Positions 9,666 to 17,850 of a stretch of DNA of 40,761 nt are shown in pieces. This DNA is from Magnetococcales bacterium. Lineage in GTDB: Bacteria; Pseudomonadota; Magnetococcia; Magnetococcales; JADFXB01. Position 1 is the stretch's first letter; each line of letters begins with the position of its first letter. The position numbers and the translations under genes are program-made. The notes under the pieces were generated by a model that saw only the letters and a list, made by a program, of their open reading frames with translations, did not search any database and was not told the origin of the DNA. The stretch is taken from positions 1-40,761 of the forward strand of contig JADFXB010000021.1 in NCBI GenBank assembly GCA_015233935.1, given 5' to 3'.

Positions 9666-10770
9666 TTTTTCTCCCAAGTCGTTTTTTCTCGACACCTTTG
9701 TCGGTAACACCCTGCTTTTGGTGGTCCCTGCCTCCTGTCATGGCCAAGCGGAAGACCTCCCCGCCTTTGGTCAAGTACTGGATGAGTTGAAATCTGCCGG
9801 GGTACGGGGGTTGCTGCTCTTTTCTGCCAGAGAGCACTCCCTTTCCTTTTTGCCACCCGTTTTGGAACATCATGCCATTCCCTGGCAGATCATGGCGGAG
9901 TCTTTGAGTGCTCGTGATCTGGTTTTGGCCCAGCGCAAGCAGGCATCCTCCTGGTTGGCCGTCGCCCTTTCCTGCCAGGATGACAGCCATTTTTACCAGC
10001 AGGTGGTGGAGGCGGGTCGCTCTTTATTGCCGCGTCGTGTGGTCTTTCTGGATGGTCATGGCGGGGTGCGGCAGCGGGAAGGAGGGGTCATCAGCACCGT
10101 CAATCCCCGGCGGTTGGCCGCTCTGTTGACAGAGGAATCCCTCCGGCGTGACTTGCTTACGGCCATTTTAAACCTCTTGCAGGCAGGCATCGATTCCATC
10201 AGCCTGTGTCGCATGGCCGATTTGGCGGGGGAGTTGTTTACCTACGAAGGCCAGGGCAGCTATTTTTCCAAACACCACTACTGTCAGGTACGACGGCTTG
10301 GCATTGATGACTTTCCGGCCATGGAATCTCTGGTCAAACGGGGCGAGCAGGAAGGTTTTTTATTGCCCCGCAAGGAAGAGGCTCTACTGGAAATGATGCT
10401 GTCCGGTTATGGAGCCTTCATGGCGGAAGATCGCATGGCAGGGGTTTGTGCCCTGCTCACCCGCCCCTATGTGTCGGAAAAGGCTGGCGAGGTGGTGGGT
10501 TTGTACACACTGACCCGTTTTCAAGGGGAAGGGGTGGCGGGGCGTTTGCTGCATACTTTGCGGCGCGAGGGGCGCAAGAAGGGATTAAACTATCTGTTTG
10601 CGTGCACCCGCACACCTGGTGTGGTGGACTTTTTCCGCCATCATGGTTTTCGTCTCTGTGAGCCTGGCCAACTACCCGCCAGTAAATGGCAGGGATATGA
10701 TCAAGAGCGCAAAAAACAGTTGCACTGTCTGCGACTGGATTTGGAGGATGGATATGGCAGAGACGGCTAA
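9652..10770 (+). CDS. N-acetylglutamate synthase-like GNAT acetyltransferase
   Basis: In this 372-residue protein the first 210 residues resemble an amino-acid-kinase fold ('FVGNTLLLVVPAS' at about 15) but lack the Gly-Gly phosphate-binding motif of true kinases. The C-terminal 150 residues are a GNAT domain: 'VRRLGIDDFPAMESLV', a Val-Gly-Leu strand ahead of the acetyl-CoA loop, 'FFRHHGFR' and the closing 'LPASKWQGYDQER'. This is the layout of N-acetylglutamate synthase (ArgA type), which starts arginine synthesis. The N-terminal domain is divergent, so the substrate may differ. The frame opens at GTG 9646; I took ATG 9652. It overlaps map by 14 bases and the ThiO-like gene by 17. The GNAT call is firm; the NAGS call is moderate. 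Confidence 0.65.
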   Translation: MPLDDFSPKSFFLDTFVGNTLLLVVPASCHGQAEDLPAFGQVLDELKSAGVRGLLLFSAREHSLSFLPPVLEHHAIPWQIMAESLSARDLVLAQRKQASSWLAVALSCQDDSHFYQQVVEAGRSLLPRRVVFLDGHGGVRQREGGVISTVNPRRLAALLTEESLRRDLLTAILNLLQAGIDSISLCRMADLAGELFTYEGQGSYFSKHHYCQVRRLGIDDFPAMESLVKRGEQEGFLLPRKEEALLEMMLSGYGAFMAEDRMAGVCALLTRPYVSEKAGEVVGLYTLTRFQGEGVAGRLLHTLRREGRKKGLNYLFACTRTPGVVDFFRHHGFRLCEPGQLPASKWQGYDQERKKQLHCLRLDLEDGYGRDG

Positions 10771-11863
10771 GTGTGATGTATTGATCATCGGTGCCGGGGT
10801 CATGGGGTGCAGTTGCGCCTTACGCCTGCTGCAAAAAGGTTTGCGGGTTACCCTTTTGGAGCGGGCGGTCCCAGGGGCGGAATCCTCTGCAGCGGCGGCG
10901 GGTATTTTGGGTGCCCAATCGGAGGTGGCGCAGGCGGGTCCCTTTTTGGAATTGTGCCTGGCCAGTCGCGCCCTCTATCGATCCTTTGCCCAGGAGATCA
11001 CCCAAATCAGTGGCGTGGATGTGGGGTATGAAGATTCCGGTGTTCTGGAAGTGGTCACCGAGCCAGGGGAAGGACGTATTGCCGTCAGTCGGGCGGAATG
11101 GATGATGGAACGGGGGTTGCGGGTGGAAATTTTGGATCGCTCCGATGCCCGTGCCCTGGAGCCTGCCTTGGCCGAGCATATTCTGGGGGCCAACTATTAT
11201 CCCGATGATCACCAGGTGGACCCGGATAAGTTGGGAAGAGGGCTGACCGCTGCCGTCGCCAGTTTGGGGGGAAGTTTTTTGAGTGGGCGCACGGTGACCG
11301 GCCTTTTGTCCCAGGGTGAGCATGTCTCCGGGGTGGCCACTGCCGAAGGTCCTCTTTATGCCGGTGCGGTGGTGATGGCTGCCGGGGCCTGGACCACCCG
11401 TCTGGCTTCTCTTCCTTCCTTGCGTACCACCATCAAGCCCATGGCGGGTCAGATCGTCCAGGTGGAAAGCCGCCCCGCCTTCTTTCGTCATGTGGTTTAT
11501 GGCTACAAAGGCTATATCGTCCCCCGGCGGGATGGACGGGTTCTGTTAGGTTCCACTTTGGAGGATCGGGGGTTCGACAAGGCCGTCACCGCTGAAGGAT
11601 TGCACCGTATTACCGGTATGGGGATGAGTTTGGTTCCCGGTTTGGCCCACTGTCGTTTTGTCACCGCCTGGAGCGGTCTGCGTCCTGCCACGGCGGATGG
11701 CCTGCCCATGTTGGGTGGCGGACCGCTGACCGGTCTCTATTTTGCCTCTGGCCACTATCGCAACGGCATTCTCTTGGCCCCGGTGACCGCCGAAGTGATC
11801 ACCGATCTGGTGGTGGATGGCCATACCCGCCATTCAGTAGCGGCCTTTTCCCCTGCCGGTTAA
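10754..11863 (+). CDS. thiO: ThiO-like glycine oxidase, FAD-dependent
   Basis: A 369-residue flavoprotein of the DAO family. The N-terminal dinucleotide fold 'VLIIGAGVMGCSCALRLL' holds the GxGxxG motif, 'ESSAAAAGILGAQ' follows near residue 40, and 'SGHYRNGILLAPVTAE' near residue 335 is the usual ThiO tail. ThiO oxidises glycine to the imine used in thiazole formation for thiamine. No other thiamine gene is in the window, so a related amine oxidase role is possible. The open frame runs upstream to 10598, but GGAGG at 10743-10747 sits 6 bases ahead of ATG 10754, which decides the start. The gene is the last of the overlapping chain. Confidence 0.78.
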   Translation: MAETAKCDVLIIGAGVMGCSCALRLLQKGLRVTLLERAVPGAESSAAAAGILGAQSEVAQAGPFLELCLASRALYRSFAQEITQISGVDVGYEDSGVLEVVTEPGEGRIAVSRAEWMMERGLRVEILDRSDARALEPALAEHILGANYYPDDHQVDPDKLGRGLTAAVASLGGSFLSGRTVTGLLSQGEHVSGVATAEGPLYAGAVVMAAGAWTTRLASLPSLRTTIKPMAGQIVQVESRPAFFRHVVYGYKGYIVPRRDGRVLLGSTLEDRGFDKAVTAEGLHRITGMGMSLVPGLAHCRFVTAWSGLRPATADGLPMLGGGPLTGLYFASGHYRNGILLAPVTAEVITDLVVDGHTRHSVAAFSPAG

Positions 11864-11936
11864 CTTGTTCGACCTTCACAACCCATGGACAATGGAACGG
11901 TTGGCCGCTAAAGTGGTGCAGTGTCAAGGATTTTAG

Positions 11937-11983
11937 AAGGAAGGGGAATGGGTTCTGGCGGCCATGAGTGGGGAACCTTTTGA
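11937..11983 (+). promoter_or_regulatory. strong ribosome site with 11-codon leader ORF ahead of the HNH gene
   Basis: AAGGAAGGGGA (11937-11947) directly precedes ATG 11948, which opens an 11-codon frame (MGSGGHEWGTF, stop TGA 11981-11983) in a different frame from the HNH gene. The HNH ATG 11964 lies inside this mini-ORF, 17 bases from the ribosome site and with no good site of its own. The arrangement suggests coupled translation, or that the HNH start is wrong. Confidence 0.35.
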
Positions 11984-12284
11984 CTGGGATGGTTTGTTCG
12001 TATCTGTAGACCCGGATATTATTGCCAGGGAACGTAACAAGGCGCGCCTGCTTAAACAGAGTACCTGGTGGAAAAATCGGTTGGGGGAAGGTATGTGCCA
12101 CTATTGTGGCCAACGTTTTCCGCCTGCCAGTCTCACCATGGATCACATAACCCCCATAGCCCGTGGCGGCAGGACAGAAAAAAGCAATTGCGTTCCCGCC
12201 TGCCAGGAGTGCAATCGTCAGAAGCACAACCTGCCCACCCTCTCCTGGAAACGTCTGCTGGAAGAAAAACAGCGAGACAAATAA
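11964..12284 (+). CDS. small HNH endonuclease family protein
   Basis: The 106-residue protein carries a complete HNH motif: 'CHYCGQRF' (zinc Cys pair), 'LTMDHITPIARGG' (D-H catalytic pair), 'KSNCVPACQECNRQK' (Asn and second Cys pair), between about residues 45 and 90. The first 40 residues show no known domain. Small stand-alone HNH proteins are metal-dependent nucleases with varied roles in repair, phage or restriction. No toxin-antitoxin partner, methylase or phage gene is adjacent, so the role cannot be set from context. It sits between the metabolic chain and the exopolysaccharide pair, with about 100 bases upstream and 45 downstream. Confidence 0.85.
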   Translation: MSGEPFDWDGLFVSVDPDIIARERNKARLLKQSTWWKNRLGEGMCHYCGQRFPPASLTMDHITPIARGGRTEKSNCVPACQECNRQKHNLPTLSWKRLLEEKQRDK

Positions 12285-12329
12285 TCCCCGCTAACTTGGC
12301 GGGTTACACCGATGGTTGCCGGATGGATT

Positions 12330-13745
12330 ATGATTCGCATATTCAAGCATTACATTTCCTTCTGGTTGGTCTTGCTGCTCTCTCTGGAGCTGGTAGCCTT
12401 TTTTGCCTCGGTTTATGGCGGTGTGGCCCTGCGCTTTCTGGAATCTCCCCGCCCGGATCTTCTCCACTCGCCACCGGAACTCCACTATCGCGCCCTGGTC
12501 TTTGCCCTGGTGATGGTCATCAGCATGACCGCTACCGGTCGTTATAGCCGTTTGATGGAAAACGGGGTGGTGGGGGAGGCCCTTAAGGTGGGATTGAGCT
12601 TTATCATCGGCATGGTGGCCATGTCGCTGTTGTTTTATATTTTTCCAGATTTGATTCTTGGCCGTGGTGTTTTTGGCTATGTCATGTTGTGCTCCCTGGC
12701 CAGTGTGGTGGCCATTCGTTGGTTCTATTATGCCTTGATCAAGGGCAAAAACGTCTTGGCTCGGCGGGTTTTGGTGGTGGGAACCGGTCTGGCCGCCAAT
12801 TCCCTTTCTTCCACCTATGGACGGGGCAGACGCATCAATTATCAGGTGGTGGGTTATTGGCCGGTGGTAGGGGAAGAGGTGCAGGTGGAGGCCTCCCTGC
12901 TCCTGGATTTGAAAGGTCTCTCCCTCTTGGAAACCGTGCGTTATTTGCGGGTGCATGATGTGGTGGTGGCTTCCAGGGAAACCATCTCTTCCCATTTATT
13001 CAATCAAATATTGGAATGCAAGATTAATGGCATTCATGTGACCGATCTGCTGGGATTTCTGGAACAGGAACATCGTTTGGTGGAACCGGCTTATATGTCC
13101 CACCAATGGTGGCTTTTGCAGTCCGATGGTCTCAACATGGGAACTTTGCGCCATGTGCTGAAACGCTCCTTCGATATCCTGGCAAGCTCTCTGTTATTGT
13201 TGACCCTCTGGCCGTTCATGCTGCTGACCGCTTTGGCCGTTGCCTTGGAGTGCGGGGGACGGGAGCCGGTTTTTTACCGGCAGAAAAGGTTGGGATTTGG
13301 GGGGCGGGAGATCGAATTGATCAAATTCCGCAGTATGTACAGCGATGCGGAAGGGGATGGCATTCCCCGTTGGGCACAGCCCAATGACAACCGCATCACC
13401 AGGGTGGGACGTTTTATCCGCAAAACCCGACTGGATGAACTTCCCCAGCTTTGGAATGTATTGCGTGGCGAGATGAGTCTGGTGGGGCCGCGCCCGGAAC
13501 GCCCGGAGTTTGTCTCCCAGCTCAAAGAGAGCATTCCTTTCTACATGGAACGCTTGCGAGTCAAGCCGGGAATTACCGGCTGGGCGCAAATTTGTCTTGG
13601 CTATGGGGCTTCCAGTGAAGATGCCATGGAAAAATTGCGCTATGATCTATACTATGTGAAAAATCACAGTCTGTTTCTGGACTTGTTGGTTTTAATGCAA
13701 TCGGTGGAAGTGGTCCTCTTTGGTAGAGAAACCCTTCCCCCTTAA
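12330..13745 (+). CDS. exopolysaccharide sugar transferase, EpsB/TIGR03013-like
   Basis: A 471-residue polyprenyl-phosphate sugar phosphotransferase. The N terminus 'MIRIFKHYISFWLVLLLSLE' and four membrane helices (about 10-130) match the initiating transferases of PEP-CTERM/XrtA loci, then comes a nucleotide-binding-like domain (about 140-260). The C-terminal bacterial sugar transferase domain begins 'LKRSFDILASS' (about 278) and holds 'FYRQKRLGFGG', 'IKFRSMYSDAE', 'TRLDELPQLWNVLRGE' and 'LVGPRPERPEF'. It loads the first sugar phosphate onto undecaprenyl phosphate at the inner membrane. I chose ATG 12330 over ATG 12312 because homologues begin 'MIRIF/MLRIF'. The next gene is a chain-length regulator. 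No exosortase or PEP-CTERM protein is in the window. Confidence 0.88.
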   Translation: MIRIFKHYISFWLVLLLSLELVAFFASVYGGVALRFLESPRPDLLHSPPELHYRALVFALVMVISMTATGRYSRLMENGVVGEALKVGLSFIIGMVAMSLLFYIFPDLILGRGVFGYVMLCSLASVVAIRWFYYALIKGKNVLARRVLVVGTGLAANSLSSTYGRGRRINYQVVGYWPVVGEEVQVEASLLLDLKGLSLLETVRYLRVHDVVVASRETISSHLFNQILECKINGIHVTDLLGFLEQEHRLVEPAYMSHQWWLLQSDGLNMGTLRHVLKRSFDILASSLLLLTLWPFMLLTALAVALECGGREPVFYRQKRLGFGGREIELIKFRSMYSDAEGDGIPRWAQPNDNRITRVGRFIRKTRLDELPQLWNVLRGEMSLVGPRPERPEFVSQLKESIPFYMERLRVKPGITGWAQICLGYGASSEDAMEKLRYDLYYVKNHSLFLDLLVLMQSVEVVLFGRETLPP

Positions 13746-13803
13746 CGGCCAACCGAACCCCTGGCGGACGACAGGGACGGTTTTCTAGGGATTTGAGGTG
13801 GTC

Positions 13804-15381
13804 ATGTCCATACCGGAAGTTATCGCTCTGGACGATGTCCTGCAAATGATTTTTTCCCAGCTACGGGGCGTATGGCGATACCGTTGGCATTTTCTTGGGG
13901 TGGCCTGGTTTGTGGCACTGACAGGGTGGGGGGTGGTGTATACCATGCCCAATCTCTACCAGACCAGCGGCAAGGTAGCCATCATTGATCCACAAAAAGA
14001 GCTGGCCGTCTATATAAAATCTGTGCCCGGTGTGGATATTACGAGTGCGGCCCGTTCTGTTCTGGATCAGTTGGTCAGCCGGGATAATATTATCAAAATT
14101 ATCAGTCAACTGGATATTGCTGAAAAATTTACCGATGAAAAACAACTGGAACAAGCCGCCCTCAATATTCGCCAGACTATTTCCATCCTTCCCCAGAAGG
14201 GTAATACCTATTCCTTTATTATGAAGCATAACGATCCCAAACTGGCCTATGCGGTATTGCAAGGGTTGATGAATATTCTTATGCAGGGAAGAACGGGTAA
14301 CCTGCCGACTGCGGCACCACAAAAAGCAGCCAACATATTGAATGACCAGATTAACGATTTTCAAAAACAGTTGGCCACCGCAGAAAACGAACTACGAGCT
14401 TTTAAGAAAGAGCATATTGACATCTTGGGGGAAAATGATGGGGATTATTATGCCACCCTCAAAAGCATGCACAATCAGTTGGAAAACGAGAGCAACCGGC
14501 TCAAGGAGTTGCTGAAAAAACGTGAAGAGGTCATACGCCAACTGGGTGATCGGGGTGGGGTGGAGATTCCGGTTGAAAACGAACCGGATGGTGATCAACG
14601 TATCCTCGAGGCTAAGGCGCGTCTTGCCGAGATGCAAGGCAAGTTTTACATGAAGGGCAATGTCAAACGCTACCTCTACCCGGATGATCATCCAGAAGTG
14701 ATTGCCATGCGGCGCACCATTGAGGCCATGGAAGAGCAGAAGAAAAAGGGACTGCCCCAATCCGGGCGGGAATTGCGCAAGCTGGAAGAGATGGGACGGG
14801 ATAAGGAAGATCCGTATATAACCAAACTCAAGATGAATTTGAGCGACCTGGATGTGGAATTTGCATCCCTCACCAGTCGGATAGAAGACATCAAAAAACG
14901 CATTGCCATTATGAAGGAGCTGGAACCAAAACTGCCTACGGTCATGACCGAACTGGAACATCACAAGAAAAAAGTTTTTATCTTGAAGGATAAATTATCC
15001 AATATGATGAATACCCAAGGGGAGGCGGACTTTACGGGCAATCTGGTGGCCAATTTGAGTAAATTGGTTCGTTTTGAAATAACGGAAAAACCCGTTATGC
15101 CGGTTGCACCCATCGGGCCAGACCGCAAATTGTTTTATTCCTTGACGTTGGCAGGGGGGCTGGCGGCAGGGTTGGCCTATGCCTTGATTTTGGCCTATAT
15201 GAGACCTGTGTTTGACTCGGCCACGCATTTGAAACAGGTTTTGGGACTGCCGGTCTTGGGCACGGTTTCCATGGTGGTGGAGCCGGGATTTATTCTGGGA
15301 ATTCTGCCACGCAGCAGTTTTCACTGGTTGCTTGCTTTGTTGTTGTTATCCTTTGGGGTGTTGATGGCCTATGCAACCTGA
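13804..15381 (+). CDS. polysaccharide chain-length determinant (Wzz-like, PEP-CTERM/XrtA type)
   Basis: The 525-residue inner-membrane protein has an N-terminal helix (about 30-50), a large periplasmic part with long coiled coils (about 180-400), and two C-terminal membrane helices (about 440-465 and 503-523). 'VWRYRWHFLGVAWFVALTGWGVVY' style opening, followed by an RNA-helix-like array of Arg/Lys-Glu repeats, fits the Wzz/TIGR03007-like chain-length determinants that go with XrtA exopolysaccharide loci. It sets polymer length in Wzy-dependent export. There is no cytoplasmic tyrosine-kinase domain. GAGG sits 6 bases ahead of ATG 13804, better than GTG 13798. It ends 5 bases from the convergent gene on the other strand. 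Confidence 0.82.
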   Translation: MSIPEVIALDDVLQMIFSQLRGVWRYRWHFLGVAWFVALTGWGVVYTMPNLYQTSGKVAIIDPQKELAVYIKSVPGVDITSAARSVLDQLVSRDNIIKIISQLDIAEKFTDEKQLEQAALNIRQTISILPQKGNTYSFIMKHNDPKLAYAVLQGLMNILMQGRTGNLPTAAPQKAANILNDQINDFQKQLATAENELRAFKKEHIDILGENDGDYYATLKSMHNQLENESNRLKELLKKREEVIRQLGDRGGVEIPVENEPDGDQRILEAKARLAEMQGKFYMKGNVKRYLYPDDHPEVIAMRRTIEAMEEQKKKGLPQSGRELRKLEEMGRDKEDPYITKLKMNLSDLDVEFASLTSRIEDIKKRIAIMKELEPKLPTVMTELEHHKKKVFILKDKLSNMMNTQGEADFTGNLVANLSKLVRFEITEKPVMPVAPIGPDRKLFYSLTLAGGLAAGLAYALILAYMRPVFDSATHLKQVLGLPVLGTVSMVVEPGFILGILPRSSFHWLLALLLLSFGVLMAYAT

Positions 15382-15385
15382 AGGA

Positions 15386-16276
15386 TTAAAATTCCAGGTC
15401 CCGCAGTTCTCTGCGTTGATCTTCATCGGTCTTGGCCACCCGAACCAGGCGAAAGCCGATGGAAGGCATTTTGGAGGAAAAGAGTTCAAACCCCCGATTG
15501 GCACAGCGTAATGATTTATTTTGGCTGTCGAAACTCCCGCCACGAATGACCCGGAAGGGTAGATCGCTTTGTACTTTGGGATCCTGTTTGCTGTGTTTGC
15601 GGTAGGCATCCCCTTGGTAGGCATCCAGCATCCACTCCCAGACGTTGCCGCTTAGGTCGTAGATGCCCAGTTGGTTGGGTTTACGAAGGCCGGCAGGTTG
15701 GGTGGAGTTATTGCTGTTATTTTCGTACCAGCCCACGTCGGAGACATCCTGGCTGCCGGCATAGCGCACCCGTTGACCTTTGTTGGTGCAAACGTACTCC
15801 CATTCTGCTTCGGTGGGCAGGCGAAAGATGAACTCTCCAGGGTAGATCTGGTTGAGTTTTGCCACGAAGCCTTCCACCTCATCCCAGGCGACTCGTTCCA
15901 CCGGATAGTCATCGCCTTTGCGAAAATGGGCGGGGTTGGTGCGCATGATGCGTCGCCAGGCTCCTTGGGTGACTTCCCGTTCTGCAATCCAATAGCTGGA
16001 GAGACACACCTGGTGGACGGGGCCTTCATCCCCATCGCGCCCTTCGGTGCTGGGGGAACTGCCCATTTTGTAACATCCTTTTCCCACCCAGATAAAGCGC
16101 ATGCCGCCAATGGTTTCCACCCATGGTTTGCCGGGGGTGGAGGGAGCGGCTTCTGGGCGGGATTCGCCAATGATTTCGACCGGCTCCCATTCGTTGATCA
16201 GGTAGGGATAGCCCAGGGTGGGGAGGGTCAACAGGGAGAAAATCAGGCTGCGCCAAACAGAGGAGGGGCGTGTCAT
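15386..16276 (-). CDS. exported formylglycine-generating-enzyme-like (SUMF1) protein
   Basis: This 296-residue protein has an N-terminal signal sequence or anchor (about 9-25) and a SUMF1/FGE-like domain (about 45-285): 'IWVGKGCYKMGSSP', 'YWIAEREVTQGAWRRI', 'LPTEAEWEYVC', 'GIYDLSGNVWEWMLDAY' and 'VIRGGSFDSQNKSLRCANRG'. In true FGE two active cysteines lie just after the GGS(W/Y) step; here that interval reads FDSQNKS with none, so it is probably a binding or structural member and not a formylglycine maker. Its ATG shares four bases with the stop of the caspase-like gene, so the two are co-translated. Both are exported, suggesting a shared periplasmic job. Confidence 0.85.
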   Translation of the reverse strand: MTRPSSVWRSLIFSLLTLPTLGYPYLINEWEPVEIIGESRPEAAPSTPGKPWVETIGGMRFIWVGKGCYKMGSSPSTEGRDGDEGPVHQVCLSSYWIAEREVTQGAWRRIMRTNPAHFRKGDDYPVERVAWDEVEGFVAKLNQIYPGEFIFRLPTEAEWEYVCTNKGQRVRYAGSQDVSDVGWYENNSNNSTQPAGLRKPNQLGIYDLSGNVWEWMLDAYQGDAYRKHSKQDPKVQSDLPFRVIRGGSFDSQNKSLRCANRGFELFSSKMPSIGFRLVRVAKTDEDQRRELRDLEF

Positions 16277-17844
16277 CGGGAACCTCCTCCTTTGGAAATA
16301 CGAAAGGAGCTGTCTTTGCCAAGGAGGGGTTCGGGCCACTTCATGGCTTGGTATTGCTGTTGGATAAAACGAAAGGCTTCATCCATGTCTATCCAGCCGT
16401 CGGCGCGGTCTCGTTGGCCATCGGCGTCACCCAGCAGGGCGCGTCCTAAAAAATAGGTGAGGGCACCGTGGCGACCGTTATCAAAATAATGGTGGGCCTG
16501 CTCACTGACCGGGGCGATGGCCCACATGGGTTTGGGTCCCAGGTGGGCAGATTCCAGTGGCGGCGATTGATGGGCTTGGGTGCCCCAGCCACAGGCGGTG
16601 GGACCGGCAAAACAGGTTTCCAGGACCAGGGCAATTTCTTTGTTGGGAAGGGCGGATAACTCTTTTTGAATCGGTCCGAGGGAGACGGTGTTTTTCTCGG
16701 AAATTTGGTCGATGGCCAGATCATAGGGGAGCAGGTGGGGTACAGGATGATTCTGGGCATCGGTCAGGGTGATGCCGTGGCCGGAATAGTAGAACAGGAT
16801 GGCAGCGTTGGGGTTGAGTCTGGCTTGCCGTACCAGCCAGGCCAGGTCGTCGGCCAGGCTGGCGCGGGTGACCTGGGCATCCAGCCGGAAGCGGACGTGG
16901 CGTTCGTCATCGGGAATGATGCTGCGCTTGGCCAGGAGCTTACGCACCATATGGGCATCGCGGGAGGCGTATTGGCGACCTTGCATGCGTTTGTAGTGGG
17001 TGATGCCGATGATGAGGGCGAAGGCGTCGGAACGTTTTTCCCATTGTTCCAATTCGGGTTGTACCGCAACGAGATCGTCCAGCATCTCTTTTTCGTCATC
17101 CACCGGCCCTTTTTTCGGCCAAATTTCGTGGGGAAGGGGTTGCTGGAAGGGGACTTCCGCGTCCGGGTCCACAAAGGCGGTGACGATTTGCTCCTTGGCG
17201 GCCATGAGGCCGGGTTCTTCCGGGTAGTCTTTGACCATCATGACGGAGCGGGAGACGGCGTTTTGCCGGTCACCTTTGCGAAAGACCCGCCACAGGGTTT
17301 CCACCACGTAGGAGATGGATTGATCATACCATTTTTTACCCCGCACGCCGGGAGGACGGTCGCGGGTGAGCCAGTCGAAGGCTTCCAGATAGCGTCCCAG
17401 CCGGAACAGGGAGTAGAGCTTGGTATGGATCAAGGCCATGTTTTGGGGATATTTGGACAGGCTTTTGAAGGCCAGAATGTGGGAGAGTTCGTCATCCCCC
17501 AGTTCAAAGCTTACCCAGGCCAGGTTGGCATGGGTTTTCAAGTGGTCGGGGAACAGGCGACTGGTGGCACGCCAGACATCAGAGGCTTCGCTTTTTTGAT
17601 CGGCCAGGTAGAGGGCGAGACCATAATTATAGGCCACGGACAGATCGGTGGGGCAGAGTTCGTAGGCCCGTTGCAGGGCGTCCAGTCCTTTGTCTTTTTG
17701 GGCCTCGAACAGGTCGATGCCTTTGACAGTCATTTCCCGGGCGATGGGGCATGAATCCACCTGCATGGCTGCTCTGCCGGGTAGCGGCAGGAGCAGCATG
17801 ACCAGAAGGGGCCAGAGCAGGTGGGTGAGCCGGTGGGGGATCAT
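16273..17844 (-). CDS. exported caspase-like (peptidase C14) protein with TPR-like region
   Basis: The 523-residue product starts with a signal peptide (about 1-25, Ala-rich end), then TPR-like helical repeats (about 40-200), a linker, and a caspase-like domain (about 275-455). The catalytic pair is visible: His in 'LFYYSGHG' (about 355) and Cys in 'LVLETCFAG' (about 411). Bacterial C14 peptidases cut after basic or acidic residues and often act in signalling or cell death. Most are cytoplasmic, whereas this one carries an export signal. It is coupled to the FGE-like gene (4-base overlap) and begins 6 bases after the aldolase stop. Target unknown. Confidence 0.85.
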   Translation of the reverse strand: MIPHRLTHLLWPLLVMLLLPLPGRAAMQVDSCPIAREMTVKGIDLFEAQKDKGLDALQRAYELCPTDLSVAYNYGLALYLADQKSEASDVWRATSRLFPDHLKTHANLAWVSFELGDDELSHILAFKSLSKYPQNMALIHTKLYSLFRLGRYLEAFDWLTRDRPPGVRGKKWYDQSISYVVETLWRVFRKGDRQNAVSRSVMMVKDYPEEPGLMAAKEQIVTAFVDPDAEVPFQQPLPHEIWPKKGPVDDEKEMLDDLVAVQPELEQWEKRSDAFALIIGITHYKRMQGRQYASRDAHMVRKLLAKRSIIPDDERHVRFRLDAQVTRASLADDLAWLVRQARLNPNAAILFYYSGHGITLTDAQNHPVPHLLPYDLAIDQISEKNTVSLGPIQKELSALPNKEIALVLETCFAGPTACGWGTQAHQSPPLESAHLGPKPMWAIAPVSEQAHHYFDNGRHGALTYFLGRALLGDADGQRDRADGWIDMDEAFRFIQQQYQAMKWPEPLLGKDSSFRISKGGGSR

Positions 17845-17850
17845 GGTTTA

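Noticed and set aside
16666-17754. 362-codon forward ORF antisense to the caspase-like gene
   Set aside because: The reverse frame has signal peptide, TPR-like region and the catalytic His/Cys motifs; the forward frame is a shadow rich in Gly and Val.
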